64,000 nucleotides of DNA, from contig NC_046679.1 of the NCBI RefSeq assembly GCF_009870125.1, positions 22,196,001 to 22,260,000 on the forward strand, written 5' to 3'. The first letter of the stretch is position 1. Every line of letters starts with the position of its first letter. Made by a program: the position numbers and the translations under genes. The stretch comes from Drosophila pseudoobscura (taxonomy: Eukaryota; Arthropoda; Insecta; Diptera; Drosophilidae). Below the pieces are notes generated by a model. The model did not search any database, was not told where the DNA came from, and was given only the letters and a program-made list of their open reading frames with translations. Shown here piece after piece: positions 21,489 to 32,903 of the stretch.

Positions 21489-24400
21489 CTAAAGTATTGT
21501 ACAGCGTCCTTTATTCCTAGTTGATTGTGAGAACTCAGTGCCAACCAAGCCACCGCCTCCTCCAGCGACACCACCGCCGCCTCCGCCACTCGTGTTGCTC
21601 CCACTGCTGGTGCAGCCCATTAGCTCACGGAATACGTCGCCGATTTTGTAGTTGTATCTATAAAAAGGGCCAGAAAAGAATACCAGTTAGTCTTCCTTGG
21701 CAGCCCGCGGTGCCGAAGCAATTGATATACGAGTGCTATGTGGGAATATCTGGGTATTTGTGGGGGTATCTGTGGGCTGATATTGATTACTCACTGCGCC
21801 GAGCACTCGACATAGCCGCAGCGCCAATGTTTGCGCACCAGCGTGGAAATATCCTTGAGCTCCTGCCATACCATGACGAGTGTGTGTGAGATGAAAGAGA
21901 AGAGATTCAATATTGAGTGCAATCCGTGGGAAACTAATAGCACGAATGGTGAATCAATAGCATAGGCATTCTCTGGCAATTCTTAAAAGAAGTAGAGTGG
22001 CTTTTCTATTATTAAAGAACTAAGGCAAGGGTTTCTTAACATTGGTATAACATTAGTGTACAACTGTATGCATTCTCATCCAAATCAGATGACTCTATTG
22101 ATGTTCCAGAACTGTTCAATTTCACTTTCCAAAGCCTAGCACTCATTTACCTGACTCTTAAAACCACTAAGTGAGTACTCACCTGCGAATTGGCCTGCGC
22201 CTCAGTCACATTGTCATATTTATTGCCAACCACAATTATGCTAAAATCACGATGACTGAAACTGTCCAAGATTTGATCTCTCATCGAGCGGCAGTACTGC
22301 AATCGAATGAATCGCGTAAATTGGCAATCAATTAAAGCAGGTAAAATCGGCATGCCATTGGGCATATCGATGATGGTGATGATGATGGGGCGGCAGGGGC
22401 GGCAGGGGCACTCACCTGAAACGTTTCCAAATTGCCCATGTCATAGACTAGCACATATGCGTGCACCGTTCGCAGCCCCAGCGGATGTCCGTTGTTCCAT
22501 TCGGCGAAGTTATCAGCCGGAAATCGCTTCTGGCAAAGGATTGCCATGCCAATTGGTCGAGTGTTTGTTTTTCATCAGCATATTTTCGACGAGGACAGCA
22601 CAGAGCACAGAGCACAGCGCACAGAACCCCACGGCACGCACCGACAGACAATTCCGTACCCGTACCAGAGAGAATATCGTATGGCACACAGATGTATAGT
22701 ATGTGTCAATACGGTCGGTTGAGTTGTATTTTTGTTTCGCATTATTTCGGCACGCATATGAAAATCAAATATGGAAAAGCGGAAAAGAGTTTTATGTCAT
22801 TTAATAGCGGTACACAACAGGCAGCAGGATGACATAAATACGGAAATATATTTATCGTTTCTTTTTTCAGGAAAAATATAAGTGTTTATTGTGTTTATGA
22901 TATGAGTTGAATCAGTATTTATGGTTTATCAAAACAATTCCTCAAATGTCATTATAGCATGATAACTCGTTAGATAAACACAATTATTTTTGCATATGGA
23001 TTTGTATGGCATTTTAATTGGGATTACATTCAATAGAGAGAGGGGGAGAGAATGGAATAATCCGAAACAGAATCCGTGCAAATAGATAACCTGTCATCCT
23101 TGAACTAAAAGTGGAATAATCCCAAACAGAGTAAATCTGTTTGATATAATATCTTTTTAAATTGATTTGCTTTATGGAAAACATCTGGATAAATGGCACT
23201 GGGGGGACTCTTATTTATTTAGCATTTACTTTTCCCCTATTGTGGTTGGATGAAAATCTTTTTAGTATTCGTTGCTCCAGCGGCAGCAGCAGAAATGGCA
23301 TTTATTTATTCATCTCTGTTTCAGAAAATTCCCTTAATTACTAACAGCTTTCACGTTTATTAAATGTAACTGAAGCTCTTGTTTCTGCGGTTATTTCTTT
23401 GCCAGAGCGACTCTCATAATAGCCATAAAACGTAGCAGTTACACTAGAATTCTCGTAAAATGACAGAACATTTACGGCCATGTGAGTGTGTGCTGTCTGT
23501 CAGTGGTTTCTCTCGGCAACAAAAAAGAACTACTGGTTCCATTAGTGCTTGTACGGCGGGCACATCCGCTTCCTGCTTTTTTTTAGATGACATAAATCAA
23601 TCCCCAAGCAGAGCTGCAGTTTTCGGTGTAAACAGGACCCAAAAGGCAAATCAGAAGCACACCACGGGGTCTGCGTTTGCCTCCCCCGCCCCTGTGCTAA
23701 TGAGCAGGAGACGGAATGAAGAATAGGAGTGGGAATGAACGACAGAAGCAGAGTCGGGGCTAGGGGCTAGGGGCTAGGGGCTAGGGGCTAGGGGCTAGGG
23801 GCCAGGGTCTTTGGTTTGTACGCCCACAGCAAGACAGTAAGTAAACGTTATAATTAAATTTACGGCGCAGCATTTTAGGCGCAAACAAAAGTCAAAGGCC
23901 GACTAGACAACAGACTCTAAAAAGGAAAGATAGCCCAAGAAGGGACCAGAACACTGGGGGAGAAACAAACAATCCCCTCTCCCGTCAAGCAAGCTCCAGC
24001 AACCCCTGACCCTATCTGCGACACAGATGGTCGCAGCAGCTCAAGAGTCCGCATTCCTTGGCGCCTGGGCGTCTGGCCCTTAGGGTTCTTTGGCTTCGGC
24101 CCCACCCCCCCCTGTTTGTTTGTGTATTGTGTCATTCTCCACTGGCTGGCAGCCAGTCGACGCCACTCCCGTCAGGAGGCAGTAACTTAGCTAGATTTAC
24201 GTTTTTGATTAAATTTCATTTAATTTGTGCTTTTCCCTGGCTCTGTCCTGGCTCCTCTCCGAAGCCTTGTTAATTAACGGGCTGGTCTGGACTATGTGTT
24301 GGCCTGAAATGCGAGCAGCTCGTTAGCCCAGGATGTACTCAATGTCTGTTTCGTTGTAATTGCTGCACTGTGGCTGTTGCCGTCATGGATTGGTCTTTGG

Positions 24401-27400
24401 AACTCAAGTGGCGACACGCGTACTCAAACATTGAATGCAGTCGACAGGACACGCCAACAACTTGTACACGAAGGGACTGAATGACTTAAATTCCCCAAGT
24501 CTGGACGGCAGATATAGAAAGTCTTGGACGATGACCTTGGATAGTCGATTCTTTTGATTTATTTTAGTGCACATCCGTGATTTATGAACTATTTTATCCT
24601 TAGATAAGGACCAGACAGCGGTAAGAGTTTCTGAATTTAGAAAGAATAGCTTCCTCTCATAGCTTAGCATCCATTTGAGTAAAATTCTTGTCTAGGATGC
24701 TCCATAGCTTAAGTTCTTCAAAGAAAACTCGGCTAAAATATGAATTTGTCCATCCATTATCAGAACTGTGCAATATTTTAGAGAAAAACTTTCCGTCTGA
24801 ATACATCCCCTATAGGCATCGTTAGTCCAGGTCATTGAGTCCCCAGTTCCGACCTGTTCCCATTCTCTGGGGCCATCGAGAAGAGGACTCTCAATAAATT
24901 GTCATTTCAAGTTGCTGGACTTTCGCTGCGGAGGCCACTTAGAGTAAACAATGGCTAACTAAATGGCCTACCCACTCACTCACTCACACAATTACAGACA
25001 AAGACATATACATAGGTATACATATATACATAGAACAGATGTTCTCTCTTTCAGGGCGAAAATCTGTTGGAAAATAAATGCTGCTTTGCTGCTTGTACAA
25101 GTGGAAACCATTAAGGTGGACTTTGAGTTATGACGGCCAGCCAGTGCACTTGACGATGAAAAATTTACCACAATAAACAGGAGCCACCCTTAGTCCTCGC
25201 CTGACTCTTTTAGCCTGCCTCTTAGACAAGCATCAGAGCCATTTGGTCAACACAATGGAGGAATACCAAACCAAAAAAACGAAGTAAAATAATGAAAAAA
25301 AGAACTGTACTCGAAAACAAATTCACGCCAAAATGGACATGAATAAGTTGAAAGGCATTGGCAAGGTGGCCAGGGCAGGAGGGGGGCATGCCAGTGCCAT
25401 CAAACGAGGTTACATGAGCGGGGAGGGGGAGCAAGAGGGGAGGAACGGTAGCACGTAGTTAATATGACAATGGTTGTGGCTGGTCGACTACCGGCTGTCC
25501 GGCTGTCCGACTGGCAACTGCTTTTTGCTGCCTGTCAACTCTTTTGCATCGTTTGCCATTTCAATGCAAATTCCTTTGGGTGTATATGTACTCGTAATAT
25601 CTGTGTGGTCTGGCCGTGTCCATGTATTTGGCAATGCTCGGATATTTATAGCGACTATACAGAGACTTTTCCCTTTGTTGTGCCTGGGCTACATTGTCAG
25701 CACACCCACTTGGCCCAGTTCTGGGCTTTGTGCTGTTATCCCAGGCATAGATCGGAGGGTATATAAGATACACCATCAAGCTGGGAACAGTTGGGTAACA
25801 AAACCATGGGATCTATGCACGAAAGAAGCTCTGATGGGAGGACAACGAAAGTGTCAACAACATTCTCTTTTCTCTCTTTGCTCTTAAGTAATCCTTTTCG
25901 AGGTCTTTTATGGATATAGAAAATTACTAAAATCTAGAATCTATCTGGGAAGCAGTACATAAGCTACTATTTGCTCTTACTTTCTGTAGCATTCACCAAT
26001 AAAGCCGAACCAAATGTGAACACCCTAGAAACATCTACTTTTAAGCTGGCTTCCCTCAACTTTGCATAGGCAAAAACCGGAGAGAAAAACTTGCCCTAAC
26101 GCCAGTGTGTTCCCATAAATATTTTATGATTGTTAAACGTGGCAAACAAACACATTTGGGGCCGGGCACGAGAGTGGAGGAGAACTGTACTGAATGGAGA
26201 TGCAGGCCAAGCCGCAGGCGGGCCCTGGACAATCTCCTTCAACAATTTCGGTGTCAGTTTGTGATTTGCGGTTTGACCGAAAACTGTTCTCTAATTGCCG
26301 ATGTCAGTGGCGCAGTCCTTGGGTCCACTCCAAGCCAGAACTAGTGCACACCAGTGCCTTGAGTTTTCAGGTTTATGCAGAGCAAACTGCCCTCAAAAGA
26401 TAGACAGAGAGTAAGGCCACCGACAGGACGAACTTTATGGGCTGGCTATAATTGCTCCCCCATGCGAATAATAGTACGAAATGGGGCAGGATCACGTCAA
26501 GGACCTCGTACGGCAGCAGACACGTTCAGGCATTTTTGAGTAGTTAAAAATTGATACATACATATATCCACAAAAACTGCCCACCAGAACCACTTTCCTG
26601 CACTGTCTGTTGGCATATTAAAAATTTATATATGCACCCACTTTTTATGGGCCTGAACGGAGACTTTAATAATGTTAAGTAAGCAAAAGAATCTCCCCAC
26701 AGACGACCAGGAGAAGCCACCGAACAGATGGGAAAGAATTTGAGAGGCTTGGAAATACTCTATACGAAAGTTTTACTTGCAGAAAGTTATTAGAAGCCAC
26801 TAAGGAGATATTCTTGATATAATTTGATTGCAATTGTAAACGGATTAAACGGATAAGTGCTGCCAACTGATCTATAATATGTTTCCTGGTACAAAACTAA
26901 CGTTACAACGCAAATTTAAATTACATTTTAAACTCAGATCGAATCTTTTGCTGCCAGCAATCTACTAAATGGAATTCGAATGCTGCTTTCTGCTCTCTTT
27001 ACGTAACCAAATCTGATTGCATTCTTTTGGAATTTATGCAACAAAGTCCGACAAACCCTTCAGCAACATCTGTATGCCTTTAGGGCATTGGAAAAAAATG
27101 AAGAAAAATGAATAAAACGTAAAGCGTAAAACCCCCAAAGAGAGTTCGCTTGTGGCAACATCAGAAGCAGCTTCAGTTGCCTGCCATTCGGTTTTTGTGG
27201 TTACTTGTTGTCTGCGGTAAACTGTTGCTCTGCTGTGCTCGATTATAAAAAAAAAAACGAGAGAATTCGAAAATGGAAGGGAACCGTAATGGACTGTAAT
27301 GAAAATTCTGCAGGTACGAGGCACCCATATAAATTTCTCGAGTCTAGACAGAACCGATAGCACAGCAGGCGCAACAGAAAGCTGGCTTAAAGTGTCTTCG

Positions 27401-30400
27401 GGTTCGGAATACATTTATGCGAGTCGGGCCTCTGGCAACAGATTGTAACAGCTTTCTCAGCGTCTCGCTCTCCCTCTCTCTGACAATTTAAATTATTTAA
27501 TAAATTACTTTGCCCAGCCGGCGTAAAAAAGGAGAATTTTCTAATATGTTGGGTTCCCATGAAATTCACTGGAAAATTGCATAAAAATAGTTTGTATCGT
27601 ACACATTTTCATAAAATATTTTCCCTAGCGCTGACAGTGCGAAAGTTATAACTAAATTATGCGAAAGTTAGGATGTCCTGCGGCTAGGAGGAGGTGCTGT
27701 TGCTGGTGCTAGGCATTTAGGGTACTCACCTGGGGTGGAACGTCCAGTACCATCAGCTCACGTATGCAGGTGTCGCACACCAAACAGTTTTTATATATCT
27801 TCCGACGTGTTGTCGTCTGATGAGTCTTGGGAAAGTCATGGTAGAAAAATTGCTGCAAAAATGGAAGCGCACAAAATTGAATATTATTGTGATTGTAATA
27901 TATTGCGCATACGCCGCGTGGGCCGTTGAGCGAGATTAAATATAAAAATGAAAATTCCATCGCGAACTCGCTCGATTCCCATAGAAACCTTGCTCTAAAG
28001 CAAACCGAGCGAGCTTTTCTATACTTTTTATGTGTTTCTTTCGTTCTTCTATGGGATTTCTATGGCAGTTTTCTGGTCATAGAAGGAGAGGCACGAGCAC
28101 GAGTAGATGAAGCCGGGTGGCCGCTGGTTTATTTCTGTTTCTGTTTCCTTTGGTTTTGTTTTGTGCTCTGTGTTAGGCAAACATTTTAAATATGTGTTCA
28201 GCTCTGCTCTGCTCTGCTGTTAGGTTCTTTTATATGAGGTTCTCATGAGGTTCTTTCACCCATATGCAGGCGCAGGCCTGAGGTCAGGACACATTTTATT
28301 CACATTTTTAGCTTATTAAAATTGTGTGGTCATAAAAGCGGGCTATGGATTTTATGCTCTCGGTGGTCATGTAAACATAAAAATGCCAGCAAAAAGCAGT
28401 AAATCTACAGAATGAAGAGTGCTGGAGCCGTGCCGGGGAGCGGGATCAGATGGAGCTAATCTATGCTGAAATCATATAGATATTATTTACAGTTTTTCTA
28501 CTTAATTTGAATGAATTATGGTTTTAACAGATACGATTTTCCACCTTAAATCTGAATTATATGGAGGATAATGAGCTTTTTGTGAAAATCTACCCGGGGT
28601 TCAATTCAACAAAAAATCTTTCCATGTGCTTAACTGCTCAATCATCAGATTGAAAGATATCTGTAGACGGATATATCTTACCTAAATCCCCTTTTAATTC
28701 AATCGCCCCCACCTAAGGTCCTGTAAATTCACTCTCTATAATTTTCCATTTTCTTTTTCATTAGTTAATAAATTTTTAGACTCTTTATCACTAGCTTTTG
28801 AGCCAGTTTTAAGCTTCAGTAACGAGCCATAACTCTAATGCGAAATGGAACTCATAACCAACACGCGGGACTGTTTCGAAATCTGCACTGAAACGTGGTC
28901 GAAATGACCCCATTAACCCGCGCAGAGACCTCTAAGCCAGCAGTTCAGCAGTTTGGTGCGTGGCTGTGTGGTTCGAGACCATCTAATTTTCCCCTAAAAG
29001 CCGAGCAGAAAGAGAGATGCCAAAGCGAATCGCAGTCAATGGGAAAAGTATCCCCTGAAAATAAGGCAGAGGCCGGCGAAAGGCATAAAATAAATTTCCC
29101 ACAAAAAAAAGTAAGTGAAAAGGAAAAACGATAATGAAAGAAGGGTAGTATGGGCGTGTTCTGTGGGCGCATGTGTGTGTGTGTGTGTGAGTGAATCAAT
29201 GCATGAGTTGAATGAGTGACAGGCTCAAAGGATATTTAACGCCTGATTGCATTTTAAAGTGATGCCCTGTCATTTACTCCAGCCAAGGAACCATCGTCGA
29301 GATTGCCAATTCACGATTATCCCACATGATGTATGTGTGTGCCAGTGCGGATGCGTGATAACTTGGCTAATAATAAAGTCAAGTGAGAATCATTTTGAGG
29401 ACACCCATCACCACAATCCCGCTCTGGTCCTCGTTCTCATGTTCTGCTAATATAAATGCAAATTCTTTTCTGTCAATCGGCGCTTCCCTTGTTTTCGCTG
29501 CAATGAAATCAAATGCAATTTATGCACACGACGACTCAATTACCCGAGACAGAAAAAGGATATCCGCTAAGATGGCGGCCACCCAAACGTCGGAAGCGGA
29601 AGTGGCCAGTGGCTGGACAGCCTTAAAGCGAAGCGTAGAGTGTTTTTAGCGGCCATTTTAAATTATATCCTGCACACACAGACGATCCCATAGGGGCATG
29701 GCATGGGGAAAAGGGGTCACATCGCATCGAATCGCATCGCCTCGCCTCGCGTAGATGCCACGCTTTTATGTCCCAGCGCCGCATATCATTGAGTTTTATT
29801 TTTATTGAACTGGTAATTGAATAAGAAATGACATTGATGGTCGTCTCCATCTCGGTCGTGCTCTCTTGGCATCCTGCTCTATACTGCTCCTCTGCTCCCC
29901 TGCTACACCCTCTCTGCCCCATGGCCGGCTTTGCGCCTCTTTATGCTTCTTGCTGCGCCATAAAGTGCGCTACATTATCTGCCACATAAATAAGCAGCGA
30001 ACGGGCTTGAGCCGAAAGAAGCTTTTCGAAATTTACACAAATGGTTATTCATAGCGTATACTTTATGGCTATGATGCATTGCATTTTATTTGGCTCCTTT
30101 ATCTGCAGGAATTAGCTTCAGTTTATTCGACAATTTATTCAACCAATTTGAGGCAGATTCAGGCACGGAACGGAACGGAACGGACATTGAACTGAGTTCA
30201 AGCTGGGCAATGAGTGGGGCAGTAAATTGAATTTGCACTAAAAAAACAGTTTTGAAATATGAAAACAGTAGTTAATATTTAATCCCCAGACAGATGCATT
30301 TATATCGATGCGACTGTTGATTCGTTGCAAACTTGTATCTTTTATCTTACATTAAACCTCAGTCCTTTTTGACTTAATATATATGCCAGGTATTAAGCAA

Positions 30401-32612
30401 TTTACTACTCGAAACAAAAATTTCTTTAATTTTATTCATTTATAAATTTTATTTAAACGATTCTTTAAAAAGTCGAATATGTATAGGCACGTATTTGGCA
30501 ATTTGATTTCACATGTATTTCCTTTTACACGGCCATTACATTTACAGAGCAATCAAGATTTCAGCCATGTTCATGCTCTCCCTACCGGAAACCTACTCGC
30601 CCACCCCCCGCCACCAATTTCCTTCACAGCTTGACCGCAAAACAGCCATTAAACAGGACGTAATTGATTTTGCAGTGCTTAAAATGCCATAAAAATGCAC
30701 AAATCTCGCATTACACACAATAAAAGACGTCCAGCTGGGAAGGAGATGGAGAGCACTGGCACAGGGACACAGGGGCTTAGAAGGGAATAGAACAGATCTA
30801 AAAGCACGAGCGGAGTTTGAGGCTAATGCACAGACCTTATCCCGCACAAATACACGGACAATCGCAGACATTAAACGCAGTTGTAAAACGCACACAGACA
30901 AAACAAACGTATGGAAAATAATGAAGAGCAAAGCGAAAGCAAATGGCAAATGGCAAAGCAACCCGGAACTCAACTCGCAACTGGAACTGGAACTGGAACT
31001 GCCAACTGCAGTTAATTGAATTTGCCGAGCAGCAAAGGGCCGTGCATACGGTATGGGCGGGAAGAAGACTGTTGGGGAAAGAGGAGTCTGTGGGAGTTTA
31101 CGCAGGGAATAGAGCTAGGGCTTATACGCTTTCTAAAACGATTAAAGAACTAGGAGACATAGTGACCTACATCTAAGCACTTAATTAAGTTAGATCTGCA
31201 TTAATAATGTAGAAATCTAACGAACGAGTTTAGGTATGGTTGATATGGTTTATGTCTTGTTACATCTGAAGGCAAATAAAGTGTCCCCTGTTGAGGCATT
31301 GCTTGATTGTAATAGAGAATAAAACGAATCAACCTTCGAGTGTATCATGCAAAAAAGCTCTAAGGACTAACTCCAAAGGCCAGTGGTTTAAGGACAATTT
31401 TCCCGTCTAAAGCAAAGTCTTACTTATATAAGAAATGTAAGTTCTTCACGTTTATCATTTTTAGGGATAACTTCTTTTATCGCATTCGATGAATAAGTCT
31501 TTACAAAGCCCCTATCCTAGCTGGTATACCCTCCACTCGGTAGACTCCTGAATGCTGAACACATATGCGCCTTTCTGGCTCTGTGCCCCGCCATTGTCTA
31601 ATTACAAAAGATAAACCACAAAAGATACGATGCGATGCGAAGCGCAAATCAAATTAACGGCCCTCCTACACGCACACAAATGCAATTAGGAGGGCTAACA
31701 CGCACAGGGCACAGGAGAGTAGGAGAGCTTTGGGGTGCAGGTAGAACGAGGCGCTAAATATCCTCAATGAGAGGCAGCTGCTCTGGGACTGGTCTATTAA
31801 AAAGTTTGACGCTAAACTGATGCTCCTGCTGCTGCTCCGCTCCTACCACGGCTGCTGATTCCACTAAACTTTTCAGCTTTCATCGGGGTCGCCATCGCCG
31901 TCACCGTCGCCCCATGGCCCCATTAAAAATTTAGAGCCCAGGTTCGGGCATGAAAAGTGCAGTCCTGCCTACCCATTGTCCCACCTTGCCCCATCCTGAT
32001 TATGGCACACATCCACACTTTTCCAAAGGGAAAGAGAGAGAGTTTTAATCAGGAATTGTGTTAATTGAAAGCGCAATTTGTTATTGAAAAATTAATTAAT
32101 GCGACTGGGCAACAGAAATCCTTTCTATGCCTTTATGGATGGGAAGGATAGGGGGAATGATGACTGGGCTTGTGTTGTGGATAATGACTGTTATGGCCAT
32201 TAATTTTAATTGCATTACAAACTGCAATGCACTTAATATCCCTATATTTAAAGCTTCAATGGCAATTTCGTATTAATTGTTTCAATTAAGTTGCGATTCT
32301 GGGCAAATGTTCTTTGGTATTTGGGATAATAGATTTAAATATCTTTAATTAAGACAGGGTGACGGGGAATCTAATGAAAGCAGCACAAACACTATTCAGT
32401 GATAGATACAAACGGGCATTGTGGTTGCTTAGAAAATCGATGCATACAATATATAAAGTCTCTCGGCTTTTATGAAATTTAATAGATAGATATACAAGTC
32501 AATGGCCCACCTGTAATATGCTTGTTTTGCCGACGCCAGTAGCCCCCAAAAATGCGGCTTTAAGGGGGCCCTGCAGCCATGGCGGCTCCGCACCACCCTC
32601 CAGAGTGATGCG
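21489..32612 (-). CDS. Atypical Ras-like small GTPase, RASL10 family (5' end unresolved)
   Basis: Six exons on the minus strand: 32612-32511, 27852-27730, 22529-22416, 22296-22183, 21862-21795, 21657-21489. All have GT-AG borders and join in frame to 229 codons plus upstream residues not located. G1/P-loop GATGVGKT. The switch I region HQTTTRRKIYK parallels PTTARR of human RASL10B. G3 is MVLDVPPQ, without the DxxGQ of true Ras. The third exon reads GLRTVHAYVLVYDMGNLETF. G4 is VGNKYD; G5 is YVECSAQYN. A Gly-rich linker leads to the C-terminus RCTIL, a CaaX box whose final Leu predicts geranylgeranylation. Loss of the catalytic Gln suggests slow GTP hydrolysis. Introns of 5.2 and 4.7 kb fit a developmentally or neuronally regulated gene. 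A D. melanogaster counterpart may be CG14669; unverified. Confidence 0.88.
22530..27729 (-). other. 5.2-kb intron of the RASL10-like gene
   Basis: Non-coding. Contains a GGGGCTA tandem repeat at 23756-23806 and a mixture of AT-rich and purine-rich stretches. Frames of up to 137 codons (25474-25887) show no recognisable domain and no consistent splice borders. I see no gene in it. Confidence 0.6.
23756..23806 (+). repeat. (GGGGCTA)n tandem repeat, about 7 copies
   Basis: Nearly perfect 7-bp units, the last one GGGGCCA. Runs of four G every seven bases can fold as a G-quadruplex on the plus strand; in the minus-strand RASL10-like transcript the repeat would be C-rich. Confidence 0.95.
27853..32510 (-). 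other. 4.7-kb intron of the RASL10-like gene
   Basis: Non-coding; a TG microsatellite lies at 29172-29189. B-box-like GGTTCGAGACC at about 28970-28980 has no matching tRNA around it. I see no gene in it. Confidence 0.6.
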
Positions 32613-32615
32613 CTA

Positions 32616-32903
32616 TGCCGAAATGCACTTATTTTGTATATGAAGCTCCATTTCAATTGAGATCTTTGTGGCTTTGTTGGCAATGGGACTGGCTTTCGAT
32701 TTGGTTCCTTTGGCTCCTGGTCCTGCTGCTGCTGCTCCTGAGGCTGTGGCTGTGGCTGTGGCTGGGGCTGGGGCTGCTGCTGCTCCTGTTTTATTAGTGG
32801 CTGCTGTTGCTGTCCTTGCACTATCACCGACATAATCAACGCTTCGTGTGCTACCGATCAATAGTTTCTTAGAGTTTGTTGGTGATATTGTACTACTCCA
32901 CAT
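32616..32903 (-). CDS. Possible N-terminal exon of the RASL10-like gene, Ala-rich, ending at an in-frame TAG
   Basis: A frame from ATG at 32903 encodes 96 residues (MWSSTISPTNSKKLLIG..., then an Ala/Thr/Pro-rich tract from GCT/GGC repeats, then ISIEMELHIQNKCISA) and stops at TAG 32615-32613. The P-loop exon begins with the very next base in the same frame. Either that TAG is the AG of a splice acceptor with the real upstream exon elsewhere (my preference), a short unrecognised intron removes it, or the stop is read through. The Ala-rich stretch could be chance coding potential of a repeat. Confidence 0.3.

Noticed and set aside
28968..28982. GGTTCGAGACC, a perfect tRNA B-box-like string
   Set aside because: No A box at the right distance and no cloverleaf; the neighbouring T-stem pairs poorly.
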